From Achromobacter insuavis (lineage in GTDB: Bacteria > Pseudomonadota > Gammaproteobacteria > Burkholderiales > Burkholderiaceae_B), in the NCBI RefSeq assembly GCF_902859645.1, contig NZ_CADIJR010000008.1, forward strand, positions 62,001-126,000: DNA of 64,000 nt. The letters run 5' to 3'. The position numbers and the translations under genes are program-made. Within the stretch, counting starts at the first letter, position 1. Every line of letters begins with the position of its first letter. The notes beneath the pieces were generated by a model that was given only the letters and a program-made list of their open reading frames with translations, searched no databases and was not told the DNA's origin. Positions 43,992 through 51,636 of the stretch are shown piece by piece.

Positions 43992-44008
43992 CTTCACCCG
44001 CTCCATTC
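43992..44008 (+). repeat. 17-bp direct repeat, right copy (attachment-site-like)
   Basis: An exact second copy of CTTCACCCGCTCCATTC. It marks the right boundary of the islet; DNA beyond it returns to high GC and holds the tetR gene, whose stop codon overlaps the last two bases. Confidence 0.85.
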
Positions 44009-44627
44009 ACCGACGATCGACCGTACCCTGCCGTGCGATGACGGCCTCGACGATCCGCCGCAACTGCCGGTCGGCGTCGCGGACTGACCGGTTCTGCGCG
44101 GACACCTGCGCACCCTCGAACAGGAACGTGAGTTCGCTCGCCGTCTCTTCAGGCGACGCCAGGCCCGCCCGCTCGCACAGGCTGGCCAGCCGCCGCCATT
44201 GCCGCACCTTGTGTTCCTCGATCAGTTTGCGGCCGGGATGTTCCGGATCGGGCAGTTCCGCGATCGAGTTGATGAACGCGCAGCCGCGGTGCGACCAGGC
44301 GCGCGCCTCGTCCGAAAAATAGGTGACCCATCCGAGGATCTGCGCGCGGGGATCGTCCGGATGCGCGGCTTCGATGGCATCGAGCGCGCGCCAATAGTCG
44401 TCGATCACCTGGCGCAGCCATTCGGTCACCAGCACATCCTTTGATTGGAAATGGCGGTAGATCGCCATCTTCGTCGTGTTGCCGCGGGCGGCGATGGCCT
44501 CGACGCCGGTCGCCCGGATGCCTTCGTTGTAGAACAGCTCGCCGGCCGCCGCGAGCACGCGTTCACGCGGCGCGGGCGCGGGAGCGGGCACGGCCTCGTT
44601 CTGGTTGTCGCTCTGTTTTCTTTTCAT
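44007..44627 (-). CDS. TetR-family transcriptional regulator
   Basis: This 206-residue repressor has the TetR N-terminal domain (RERVLAAAGELFYNEGIRATGVEAIAARGNTTKMAIYRHF, read in parts, about residues 22-65) and an all-helical ligand domain with SHRGCAFINSIAEL. It is divergent from an amidase gene and very probably represses both from the two palindromes between them. Its stop codon coincides with the edge of the tRNA islet, yet the reading frame appears complete. Confidence 0.92.
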   Translation of the reverse strand: MKRKQSDNQNEAVPAPAPAPRERVLAAAGELFYNEGIRATGVEAIAARGNTTKMAIYRHFQSKDVLVTEWLRQVIDDYWRALDAIEAAHPDDPRAQILGWVTYFSDEARAWSHRGCAFINSIAELPDPEHPGRKLIEEHKVRQWRRLASLCERAGLASPEETASELTFLFEGAQVSAQNRSVRDADRQLRRIVEAVIARQGTVDRR

Positions 44628-44641
44628 GGGTTCTTGACGAC

Positions 44642-44657
44642 GATACCGATCGGTATC
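44642..44657. promoter_or_regulatory. TetR operator 1
   Basis: GATACCGATCGGTATC is a perfect 16-bp palindrome, 15 bases upstream of the tetR start codon. A sister palindrome follows at 44675. Palindromes of this type with a GATAC half-site are typical TetR-family operators. Confidence 0.85.
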
Positions 44658-44674
44658 ATCATTCGGATTTTGTT

Positions 44675-44690
44675 GATACTGATCAGTATC
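44675..44690. promoter_or_regulatory. TetR operator 2
   Basis: GATACTGATCAGTATC is a perfect 16-bp palindrome with the same outer half-site GATAC as operator 1. The two centres are 33 bases apart, about three helical turns, so two dimers would bind on the same face. It lies 45 bases upstream of the amidase start. Confidence 0.85.
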
Positions 44691-44735
44691 ACTCAGTGGC
44701 GATTCTATGCCACCCCTGGTCGATAGGAAACAGTA

Positions 44736-46196
44736 ATGAAGCTCTCAGAGTACGTGCAGTACGACGCGATCGGGCTTGGCAGCCTCATCGCGCATGGCGA
44801 GATGAGTCCGCGGGAGCTCGCTGACACGGCGCTGCAAGCGTGCGCACAGATCAATCCGAAGATCAATGCGGTGATCGAAAGCTGGTCGCCGGACCTTGCC
44901 GACGTTGCCCCCGCGCGGGAAAGCAATTCGCCCCTCGCGGGCGTCCCTTTCCTGATCAAGGATGTGGGTGTCGCGATGGCCGGCAGGAAAAACGAGTTCG
45001 GCAGCAGGCTGGCGCAAGGCTTCACGGCCGCAGCCGATTCGCTGCTGATGCGGCGCTTTCGCGAGGCCGGGCTGGTGACCCTGGGGCGAACCGCCACGCC
45101 CGAGTTCGCCTGGAGCGGCACGACAGAATCCACGCTGTGCGGCCCGACGCGCAACCCGTGGAACGTGGCCCACGGCGCGGGCGGATCGAGCGGTGGCGCC
45201 GCGGCGGCGGTTGCCGCTGGCATCGTGCCGTTGGCCCATGCCACCGACGCGGCCGGCTCGATCCGCATTCCCTCGGCGGCTTCCGGCGTGTTCGGGCTCA
45301 AGCCGACGCGCGGCCGCGTATCCAATGGCCTCGCGCTGGAAGAGGCCATCAACGGCCTGGCGGCCCAGCTTGGCGTCAGCCGTTCGGTGCGTGACAGCGC
45401 CGCGCTGCTCGACGCGGTGCAGGGCGCGGCCGGTGGCGAGCCGTACGCAATTGCGCCGCCGGTTGGCCGTTACCTGGCGCAAGTCGGCATCGAACCCGGC
45501 AAGCTGCGTATCGGTGTCATGCCGCAGGCCTGGGGAGGCCAGCGCACCCAGGCCTGCGTCCTGGAGCGCCTTGCCGAGGCGGTGCGGCTGTGTGCCTCGC
45601 TCGGCCACGAGGTCGAAGAGGCCGAGGCGCCGCTGGGCGTCAGCTGGGAGGCGTTCGTGCATGCCAGCTCGGTGCTGTGGTCCGCCAATATCGCCACATG
45701 GATCGACGGAATCGCGGGCGCCATGGGGCGCCAGCCCGACCTGGCAACCCTGGAGCCGCAGACGCTCGCGGTCTATCGAACGGGGCGCGGGATCGGCGCC
45801 ATCGAGATGGTCCATGCCCTCGATCTGCGCAATGCCGTGACCCGCAGCGTGGCGGCGTTCTTCTCGCGCTACGACCTGCTGTTGACCCCCACGCTGCCCG
45901 ACCTGGCGCCGGTGTTGGGGACCTATGCCGCCGGCGCCGAAACGATGGACGGCCACCAGTGGACCGACCGCGTCTTCGGCAGTTCGCCGTTCACGCCGGT
46001 GTTCAACGCCGCCGGGTTGCCGGCCATGTCGGTGCCGTTGTTTCAGGACGCCGCGACCGGCCTGCCGATTGGCATGCAGTTCGTGGCGCCGGCCGGCCGC
46101 GAGGATGTGCTGTTCCAGGTGGCCGGCCAGTTGGAGCGCAGCCTGCCGTGGGCGGGGCGGGAACCAGGCGTGTGGGCGTCGACGGTGCACGCGTGA
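44736..46196 (+). CDS. amidase signature family enzyme
   Basis: This 486-residue hydrolase has the Ser-cisSer-Lys triad of the amidase signature family: Lys75 in FLIKDVG, Ser151 in GAGGSSGGAAAAVAAG, and nucleophile Ser175 in DAAGSIRIP. It hydrolyses an amide or related bond in the cytoplasm; the natural substrate is not evident. GatA is unlikely because gatB and gatC are absent. Control by the divergent TetR protein suggests induction by a xenobiotic or plant-type amide. AGGAAA precedes ATG 44736. Confidence 0.92.
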   Translation: MKLSEYVQYDAIGLGSLIAHGEMSPRELADTALQACAQINPKINAVIESWSPDLADVAPARESNSPLAGVPFLIKDVGVAMAGRKNEFGSRLAQGFTAAADSLLMRRFREAGLVTLGRTATPEFAWSGTTESTLCGPTRNPWNVAHGAGGSSGGAAAAVAAGIVPLAHATDAAGSIRIPSAASGVFGLKPTRGRVSNGLALEEAINGLAAQLGVSRSVRDSAALLDAVQGAAGGEPYAIAPPVGRYLAQVGIEPGKLRIGVMPQAWGGQRTQACVLERLAEAVRLCASLGHEVEEAEAPLGVSWEAFVHASSVLWSANIATWIDGIAGAMGRQPDLATLEPQTLAVYRTGRGIGAIEMVHALDLRNAVTRSVAAFFSRYDLLLTPTLPDLAPVLGTYAAGAETMDGHQWTDRVFGSSPFTPVFNAAGLPAMSVPLFQDAATGLPIGMQFVAPAGREDVLFQVAGQLERSLPWAGREPGVWASTVHA

Positions 46197-46248
46197 ACCG
46201 GCGTGATTCAAGTACCCTATAGCCCATTCCCGTGCCAGAACCACAAGT

Positions 46249-47304
46249 ATGCAAGACGATCTTTTCGGCGATGCGCTGCCCGTGCCGTCGGCCAACGTGC
46301 CGGATCCCGCAGCGCCTCGGGCCGCTCCCGACCTTTCCGCCCTGCGGAGCATGGCCAGGGTGCTTCCCGCTCCCGCAGGAGAGGAATGGCGCGCGCTCGC
46401 CCAGCAGTTGCCGGCCCAATTGCGCTTTGGCGTCTCCACCTGGTCATACCCGGGTTGGGAAGGGCTGGTCTGGGACGGTGAATACGATTCGAGCACGCTA
46501 TCCCGACACGGCCTGGGCGCCTATCATCGGCATCCGCTGTTGCGCACGGTTTGCGTGGACCGCACTTTCTGGCAGCCGTTGACGGCGAGCCAGTACGCCG
46601 CCTACGCGGGGCAGGTCGATGACGATTTCCGTTTCGTCGTCAAATGTCCCGCCAGCGTTACCGACGCCCAGGTGCGTGGCGAAGCAGGCAGGACGCGCGA
46701 GGCCAACCCGCTTTTCCTCGATCCGTCGGTGGCTGTCCAGGAATTCGTGCGCCCGGCGCTTGAGGGCCTGGGCGCCAAGCTCGGCGTCCTGGTGTTCCAG
46801 CTGAGCCCGCTGCCGCTGGGCATGCTGAGCCGCTCGGCATCGCTGTTCGAGAAACTGGATCGCCTGCTGGCGGCTGTCCGGGAGGCCTTGTCCGGGCATG
46901 ATGCCGTGATCGTCGCCGTGGAAGTGCGGGACCCGGAACTGCTGGGTCAGGCGCTGGTTGACACGCTCAGGGCGCATGGGGCCACTTTCTGCCTGGGCCT
47001 GCATGGCAAGATGCCGCCGATCGACGCGCAACTGCCGGTGCTGCGCGCGCTATGGCCGGGGCCGCTGGTCTGCCGCTGGAACCTGAACCGTGTCTTCGGC
47101 GCCTATGGCTATGCCGACGCGCAGAAGAAGCACGATCCGTTCAATGCCATTGTCAGCGAGGATCTCGCCACGCGCACGGCGCTGGCGCGCACGATCCGCG
47201 GCATCACGGGCGCGGGCCAGCCGGCCTACGTGACGATCAGCAACGATGCCGAGGGCTGTGCGCCGCTGTCCATCCAGAAACTGGCCCAGGCCATCGCGGC
47301 GTAG
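46249..47304 (+). CDS. DUF72 (YecE-like) family protein
   Basis: This 351-residue protein has the DUF72 TIM-barrel pattern RFGVSTWSYPGWEG, YHRHPLLRTVCVDRTFW, FRFVVKCPASVTD and a late LVCRWNLN. The first 55 residues are an Ala/Pro-rich extension. The biochemical role of the family is not established. It is in the same direction as the amidase with a 52-base gap, but no functional link is obvious. Confidence 0.88.
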   Translation: MQDDLFGDALPVPSANVPDPAAPRAAPDLSALRSMARVLPAPAGEEWRALAQQLPAQLRFGVSTWSYPGWEGLVWDGEYDSSTLSRHGLGAYHRHPLLRTVCVDRTFWQPLTASQYAAYAGQVDDDFRFVVKCPASVTDAQVRGEAGRTREANPLFLDPSVAVQEFVRPALEGLGAKLGVLVFQLSPLPLGMLSRSASLFEKLDRLLAAVREALSGHDAVIVAVEVRDPELLGQALVDTLRAHGATFCLGLHGKMPPIDAQLPVLRALWPGPLVCRWNLNRVFGAYGYADAQKKHDPFNAIVSEDLATRTALARTIRGITGAGQPAYVTISNDAEGCAPLSIQKLAQAIAA

Positions 47305-47362
47305 GGCCAGCCCGGCTCGGCATGCCGGGCGCCGGTGCCGGGCGCGGTAAAATCCGCTCCCC

Positions 47363-48424
47363 ATGCGCTACTCCGATTTCCAACAACGTCTCGCCTCCCT
47401 GGGCGCCCAGCCGACTCATCGCGGGCGGGTCATGCGCGCCTGGCTGACCGGGCAGGCATTCGACAGCGACACCTGGCGGCGGCGTTTCGACAACTTCCTG
47501 CCGCTGGCGGTGCGCGAGGCCCTGCCGGCCCTCGCGGCGGAACTGGACGGGCTGGCGCGGGTGCGCTCCGAACACGCCGGACATGACGGCTCGCGCCTGC
47601 TGGTCGACCTGGCCGACGGGCAGATGGTGGAAAGCGTGCTGCTGCCGCGCGACGGGCTCTGTGTGTCGACCCAGGTCGGCTGCGCCGTGGGCTGTCGTTT
47701 CTGCATGACGGGCAAGAGCGGCCTGATCCGTCAGGTCGCCAGCATGGAGATCCTGGCCCAGGTGGTGCTGGCGCGGCGCTTGCGCGCGGTGAAGAAGGTC
47801 GTTTTCATGGGTATGGGCGAACCGGCGCACAACCTCGACAACGTGCTCGAGGCCATCAATCTGCTCGGCACCGACGGCAATATCGGCCACAAGAACCTGG
47901 TGTTCTCCACCGTGGGCGATCCGCGCGTGTTCGACGCGTTGCCGCGGCAATCCGTCAAGCCCGCGCTGGCGCTGTCGCTGCATACGACACGGGCCGAGCT
48001 GCGCGAGCACCTGCTGCCGCGCGCGCCGAAGATCGCGCCGGAGGCCTTGGTGGAACTGGGTGAAAAGTACGCCCGCGACACCGGCTACCCGATCCAGTAC
48101 CAGTGGACCTTGCTCAAGGGCATCAACGACGGCGACGATGAGCTGGACGCGATTCCGCGCCTGCTCAAGGGCAAGTTCGGCGTGCTCAACGTGATTCCCT
48201 TCAACAGCCTCGAGGGCGATGACTACCAGCGTCCCGAGACCGAACGCATCCGCGAGATCGTGCGCATCCTGCATCGCCGCGGGGTGCTGACCAAGATCCG
48301 CAACAGCGCCGGGCAGGACGTGGACGGCGGCTGCGGCCAGCTGCGGGCCCGCGCGGTGGGGGCGGAACAGGTGGTGGAGCTGCGCCGCATACACAGTGGA
48401 AGGCTGAAGGCCGCGGTTCGGTGA
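47363..48424 (+). CDS. RlmN/Cfr-family radical SAM RNA methyltransferase
   Basis: This 353-residue enzyme has the radical-SAM cluster motif CAVGCRFC preceded by CVSTQVG, the GMGEPAHNLDNV segment, HTT and IQYQWTLLKGIND, and the C-terminal methyl-carrying cysteine in GGCGQLRA. These mark an RlmN-type 23S rRNA/tRNA C2-adenine methyltransferase. The N-terminal 90 residues are shorter and more diverged than in housekeeping RlmN. It may be a second, specialised copy; that needs the rest of the genome. Confidence 0.88.
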   Translation: MRYSDFQQRLASLGAQPTHRGRVMRAWLTGQAFDSDTWRRRFDNFLPLAVREALPALAAELDGLARVRSEHAGHDGSRLLVDLADGQMVESVLLPRDGLCVSTQVGCAVGCRFCMTGKSGLIRQVASMEILAQVVLARRLRAVKKVVFMGMGEPAHNLDNVLEAINLLGTDGNIGHKNLVFSTVGDPRVFDALPRQSVKPALALSLHTTRAELREHLLPRAPKIAPEALVELGEKYARDTGYPIQYQWTLLKGINDGDDELDAIPRLLKGKFGVLNVIPFNSLEGDDYQRPETERIREIVRILHRRGVLTKIRNSAGQDVDGGCGQLRARAVGAEQVVELRRIHSGRLKAAVR

Positions 48425-48543
48425 TGAGGCGGTATTGCGTCTGACATTTGAAAAACAGGGGCGTGCGCTCAAGGCGCTTTGCCCCCCGCGTGGGCAGAAT
48501 AGCCAGCTTTCGGTATCCAGACCGGTGGTGCACTGGGTGAAGC

Positions 48544-49209
48544 ATGTTTCAAGTTCCCGACGGCGTTGCCTTTCAGCTATTCATCGACCATCGCAGGGCA
48601 GACCTTCAGCGAATCGCACGTCATACTCGAGGCGAATGTCAATTCGACGATGTCGTCAGTGAAGCCTGGATCTTGGCATCACGCCTGCAGACGAGCAGCA
48701 GTGAGTGCTTGGATATGTTGGACGAGGCTTGTCAAGAAAGACTGTTGAGCCATCTCTACCAACAGTTGGTTCGCTACACCGAGCAAACTGTCCGACACGC
48801 TGTGCGGCTCGACCATTCACCCGTCGGGGGCGACCACAGCGGAGATCTCCATCCTGTGGCCTATCTGCTTGTCAGCAATGAAGGACGCGATCCGTTGCGT
48901 GAATTGCTCGAGCAAGAGACCGACACGGAAGTAGAGTGCGACCTGCAGGGGCACGGCTCACTGGCGGCCGCCTACGTGTACCTTCTGCGTCAGCTCGACA
49001 ACCAGATGTCCCGTGTTGCTGATCACCTGCGGATATCTCGCTCCTATGCCTATCGCTGTTGTGCGAATGCCAGAGAGCTGGCAGCCCGTCTCAGGCATAT
49101 TCCAGTTCCCATCCCTGAAGACTTCGCGCCAGGCCCTTGGAGATCGTTTCGGTTACGTCGCGCTCACCTACAGCTTGCGTTTAACTTCGATGACCAATTG
49201 TCAGTCTGA
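48544..49209 (+). CDS. orphan protein resembling a divergent sigma factor
   Basis: I do not recognise this 221-residue protein with certainty. Near the N-terminus FDDVVSEAWILASRL resembles sigma region 2. Residues 150-195 include a helix-turn-helix like region 4, with AAAYVYLLRQLDNQMSRVADHL and ISRSYAYRCCANARELAARL read in two parts. This gives a region 2 plus region 4 layout as in ECF sigma factors, with an acidic insert (LLEQETDTEVECDL) between. It lies in a lower-GC patch together with an Xre/RES pair. It could equally be a phage-type regulator. The start ATG 48544 has only a weak ribosome site. Confidence 0.55.
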   Translation: MFQVPDGVAFQLFIDHRRADLQRIARHTRGECQFDDVVSEAWILASRLQTSSSECLDMLDEACQERLLSHLYQQLVRYTEQTVRHAVRLDHSPVGGDHSGDLHPVAYLLVSNEGRDPLRELLEQETDTEVECDLQGHGSLAAAYVYLLRQLDNQMSRVADHLRISRSYAYRCCANARELAARLRHIPVPIPEDFAPGPWRSFRLRRAHLQLAFNFDDQLSV

Positions 49210-49312
49210 CGAAGGATGCCGCGCTTATGTTTGCTAGATGGGCTAGGGCACGCGACGGCAGAGGACGGAAGCACCCCTTCAATAGGCGTGGGATGGTGGT
49301 GAGTGGTTATAC

Positions 49313-49345
49313 TGGTTATGATGATTTTTATATCTATCATAACCA
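49313..49345. promoter_or_regulatory. operator of the Xre/RES toxin-antitoxin operon
   Basis: TGGTTATGAT (49313-49322) and ATCATAACCA (49336-49345) form a perfect 10-bp inverted repeat with a 13-base AT-rich spacer, 10 bases before the antitoxin start. A further half-site GTGGTTATAC lies at 49304-49313. This is the expected binding site for the antitoxin complex. Confidence 0.75.
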
Positions 49346-49355
49346 TGAGGTTGCC

Positions 49356-50030
49356 ATGACCCCGATCCGCACACAGGCAGACCTGCTTGATGTGATGACG
49401 GGCTCTCCCGAGGAAGTTGGCCAGCGGCTGAAGCGCGTTCAGGCCGACCAGGTCGTCGCCATCGGGTTGGAGCACGCATCCGCGAAAGAGGCCGGCATGA
49501 TTGCCGAAACGTTGGCCCGCTTTGTTCAACTGGTCAATCTGAATGTCATTCGGCACGAACGCGAAACCCTCGAATCGCTGGTTGAAGTTTTGGTGCCCAA
49601 GGCGCCACCCACACCCGTTCAACTCAAAGAGGCGGCGATGTTGGCGAAAGCCCGCATCGCCGTGCTTCGAGAGGGCAATTGGCTGACGGCTGCGGAGATC
49701 GCCGATCTGGCAGGCTTCAGTTCCAGCAATCCCAGCGCTCAGCCCAACAAGTGGAAGCGTGACGGCCTGATTTTCGCGATCCGGCATCTGGGCGTTGATT
49801 ACTTTCCTGACTACGGGTTGGACCCCGACACAGGCTATCGGCCACTCAAGGCCATGGCTGCTGTGATCAAGGTTCTTGGTGGTTCGAAAGACAGCTGGGG
49901 CCTGGCTTATTGGTTTGCCTCGGCCAACAGCTTTCTCGGCGGCGCGCGTCCACAGGATGTGCTTGCAAAGCAACCGGACCGCGTTATCGCCGCGGCCGCG
50001 GACGAACAGGAAGGGATTGTGCATGGCTGA
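49356..50030 (+). CDS. Xre/MbcA-type antitoxin of a RES toxin
   Basis: This 224-residue protein starts MTPIRTQADLLDVMTGSPEE, after GAGG at good spacing. It contains a DNA-binding-like segment (NWLTAAEIADLAGFSSSNPS, then KWKRDGLIFAIRH) and a C-terminal part of the ParS/MbcA type (YRPLKAMAAVIKVLGGSKDSWGLAYWF and SFLGGARPQDVL), which in known pairs caps the RES toxin active site. It is longer than most Xre antitoxins of this class because of its N-terminal helical extension. It overlaps the toxin gene by 8 bases. Confidence 0.8.
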   Translation: MTPIRTQADLLDVMTGSPEEVGQRLKRVQADQVVAIGLEHASAKEAGMIAETLARFVQLVNLNVIRHERETLESLVEVLVPKAPPTPVQLKEAAMLAKARIAVLREGNWLTAAEIADLAGFSSSNPSAQPNKWKRDGLIFAIRHLGVDYFPDYGLDPDTGYRPLKAMAAVIKVLGGSKDSWGLAYWFASANSFLGGARPQDVLAKQPDRVIAAAADEQEGIVHG

Positions 50031-50709
50031 ACAAGCTGGAAAATCGTCACCGATTCCGCCTGCTGACATTACGCCGTCGCCCGTGCCAGCACTGCATGTC
50101 TCAAGGATGACGTGGCCGCAGGGCATGACGTTGCATCGGATCCATCAGGCCAAGTACGCGGGCGCCGAGTTCAACCCCGGTGTCAAAGGCAATGCGCGAT
50201 TCAGCCCGATCATGGATGCTCAAGGCAGGCGGATCCCGACGCTTTACGGCGGAAGCTCGTTCGACTGCGCGGCGATGGAAACCGTGTTCCACGACGTTTC
50301 GTTCGCGCCAGGGTTCAAGAGCTATGACAAAACGAAGCTTGAGGGGCACATGCATTCCCAGGTCCAGCCGGGCGTTGATCTCGTGTTGGCCGATTTGCGT
50401 GGAAAAGCGCTGCGAAAATTGGGAATTTCGCGCAGGCAACTGATCGATACCGAGAAGGATCGATACCCTACCACGCGAAAATGGGCCCAGGCCATTCATG
50501 CAAGGTGCCCTGATGTGCAGGGCCTGTGTTGGACTTCAAGGCAGGATGACAGCGCACAGGCAGCGATGTTGTTCGGAGATCGTATCGCTGCCGACGTGCT
50601 GAGTCAGACCGGGCCCTCTCGCAGCTTGCTGAAGGATGAAAATGCCTATGACGATGTGTTGAACCTTGCTGAAAAAATAGGTGTGAACCTCGTGTCGGGG
50701 AAAAACTGA
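50023..50709 (+). CDS. RES-domain toxin
   Basis: This 228-residue protein carries a RES domain: LHRIHQAKYAGAEFNPG, NARFSPIMDAQGRRIPTLYGG, CAAMETVFHDV, and the late GLCWTSRQDDSAQAAMLFGDR. The Arg-Glu-Ser set that names the family is visible as Arg in HRI, Glu in AAMETVF and Ser in WTSRQ. Known RES toxins such as MbcT degrade or modify NAD+. It is encoded just after the antitoxin with overlap. The first roughly 40 residues are a Pro-rich extension. Confidence 0.85.
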   Translation: MAEQAGKSSPIPPADITPSPVPALHVSRMTWPQGMTLHRIHQAKYAGAEFNPGVKGNARFSPIMDAQGRRIPTLYGGSSFDCAAMETVFHDVSFAPGFKSYDKTKLEGHMHSQVQPGVDLVLADLRGKALRKLGISRRQLIDTEKDRYPTTRKWAQAIHARCPDVQGLCWTSRQDDSAQAAMLFGDRIAADVLSQTGPSRSLLKDENAYDDVLNLAEKIGVNLVSGKN

Positions 50710-50721
50710 AGGATCCCGGTC

Positions 50722-51498
50722 CTACGCCGGCATGTCCGCCGGATGATCCGCCGGTTCCCGGTTCAGCTTCGCATGCCGGTACAGCGCTTCGCGGTCCAGG
50801 ATCGTCATGCCGCCGTAATGCGTCTGCAATACGCCTTCCCGCGCCAGCCGGGTCAGGGCGGTGTTGCAGCGCTGGCGCGACACGCCGCACAGGCTGGCGA
50901 TCTCCTCCTGCGAGATCCTGAGCCGGCCGTTGGTGCCGGCATGCTGTTCGGCGTTCAATTGCGCGGCGACGGCGCGGGCGACGGTGGTGTCGACGTCCAG
51001 CAGCACGTTGCCGGTATAGCAGGCCATCAGCCAGTTCACGCGCTGCGCCAGGTGCGTCATCAGCGCCTTGGTGAATTCGATGTTGTGGTTCCAGAGGCGT
51101 TCGCAGGTGTCGCGCGGCAGGATCACCACCTGGCTGGGGCGCAGCGCCACCACTTCGTACTCGAACGGTTCGCGGCGGATCATGGTGGCCTCGCCGAACC
51201 AGCTGCCGGTGCTGAAGCCGGCCAGCGACAGCGACCGGCCGTCCGAGCCGCGCGACGACCATTTCACCAGGCCGTCCACCACGCCATACCAGCCCAGCGA
51301 TTTCGAACCCTCGCGGAACAGGCGTTCGCCCGCCTGCAATGTGACCACGCGCAACTCGGCGCGGACCACCTCGCGTTCCAGGCGCGGCAGGCCGTTGTAC
51401 CAGGGCACGACGGCCAGCATCCGGTCCACCGGATCCTGCTTGGGCCGCCGCCTGGGGCTGGCTGTTTCGTGGCCAGTGCCGCCCGCCGGTGCTCGCAT
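50722..51498 (-). CDS. Crp/Fnr-family transcriptional regulator
   Basis: This 258-residue regulator has a cyclic-nucleotide-binding-like jelly roll (LQAGERLFREGSKSLGWYGVVDG, GSWFGEATMIRREP), a long dimer helix and a winged HTH (ISQEEIASLCGVSRQRCNTALTRLAREGVL in two parts). The cysteines needed for an Fnr iron-sulfur cluster are absent, and key cAMP-contact residues are not evident. It is divergent from the ABC binding protein operon and probably regulates it. Confidence 0.9.
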   Translation of the reverse strand: MRAPAGGTGHETASPRRRPKQDPVDRMLAVVPWYNGLPRLEREVVRAELRVVTLQAGERLFREGSKSLGWYGVVDGLVKWSSRGSDGRSLSLAGFSTGSWFGEATMIRREPFEYEVVALRPSQVVILPRDTCERLWNHNIEFTKALMTHLAQRVNWLMACYTGNVLLDVDTTVARAVAAQLNAEQHAGTNGRLRISQEEIASLCGVSRQRCNTALTRLAREGVLQTHYGGMTILDREALYRHAKLNREPADHPADMPA

Positions 51499-51552
51499 GG
51501 TCTTCCCCGTTTCGCCGTGATGATCGCGCCCAGGTAAACCCTAGGGCGCTTT

Positions 51553-51566
51553 GTCAACATGATGAC
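51553..51566. promoter_or_regulatory. candidate Crp/Fnr-type operator
   Basis: GTCAACATGATGAC is a near-perfect palindrome (GTCA, CATG core, TGAC; only the flanking A pair breaks symmetry). It lies in the 138-base gap between the divergent regulator and binding protein genes, 70 bases before the latter. Confidence 0.4.
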
Positions 51567-51636
51567 TGTCCGCATTGGGGGCCGGTCCGAGAATATTCGG
51601 GGCCCCAGAGCCAAAAAACCATAAGAGGAGACAGGT

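Larger units (their letters stand above)
41771..44008. mobile_element. 2.2-kb tRNA-Gly islet carrying an AbiE-like toxin-antitoxin pair
   Basis: The islet lies between the two 17-bp repeats. It contains only two genes, both on the minus strand, plus about 180 bases of gene-free sequence after the tRNA and an AT-rich control region at its right end. No integrase, excisionase or transposase is present. It is therefore either a remnant whose integrase was lost or an element mobilised in trans. The right repeat touches the stop codon of the tetR gene. Confidence 0.7.

Noticed and set aside
44736-46196. GatA subunit of the aspartyl/glutamyl-tRNA amidotransferase
   Set aside because: The triad is shared by the whole amidase family; gatB and gatC are absent and the gene is under a divergent TetR regulator, which does not fit a housekeeping subunit.
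48425-50721. Second integrated island with defined ends around the sigma-like and RES genes
   Set aside because: The patch is lower in GC and accessory in content, but I found no flanking direct repeats, tRNA or integrase, so boundaries cannot be supported.
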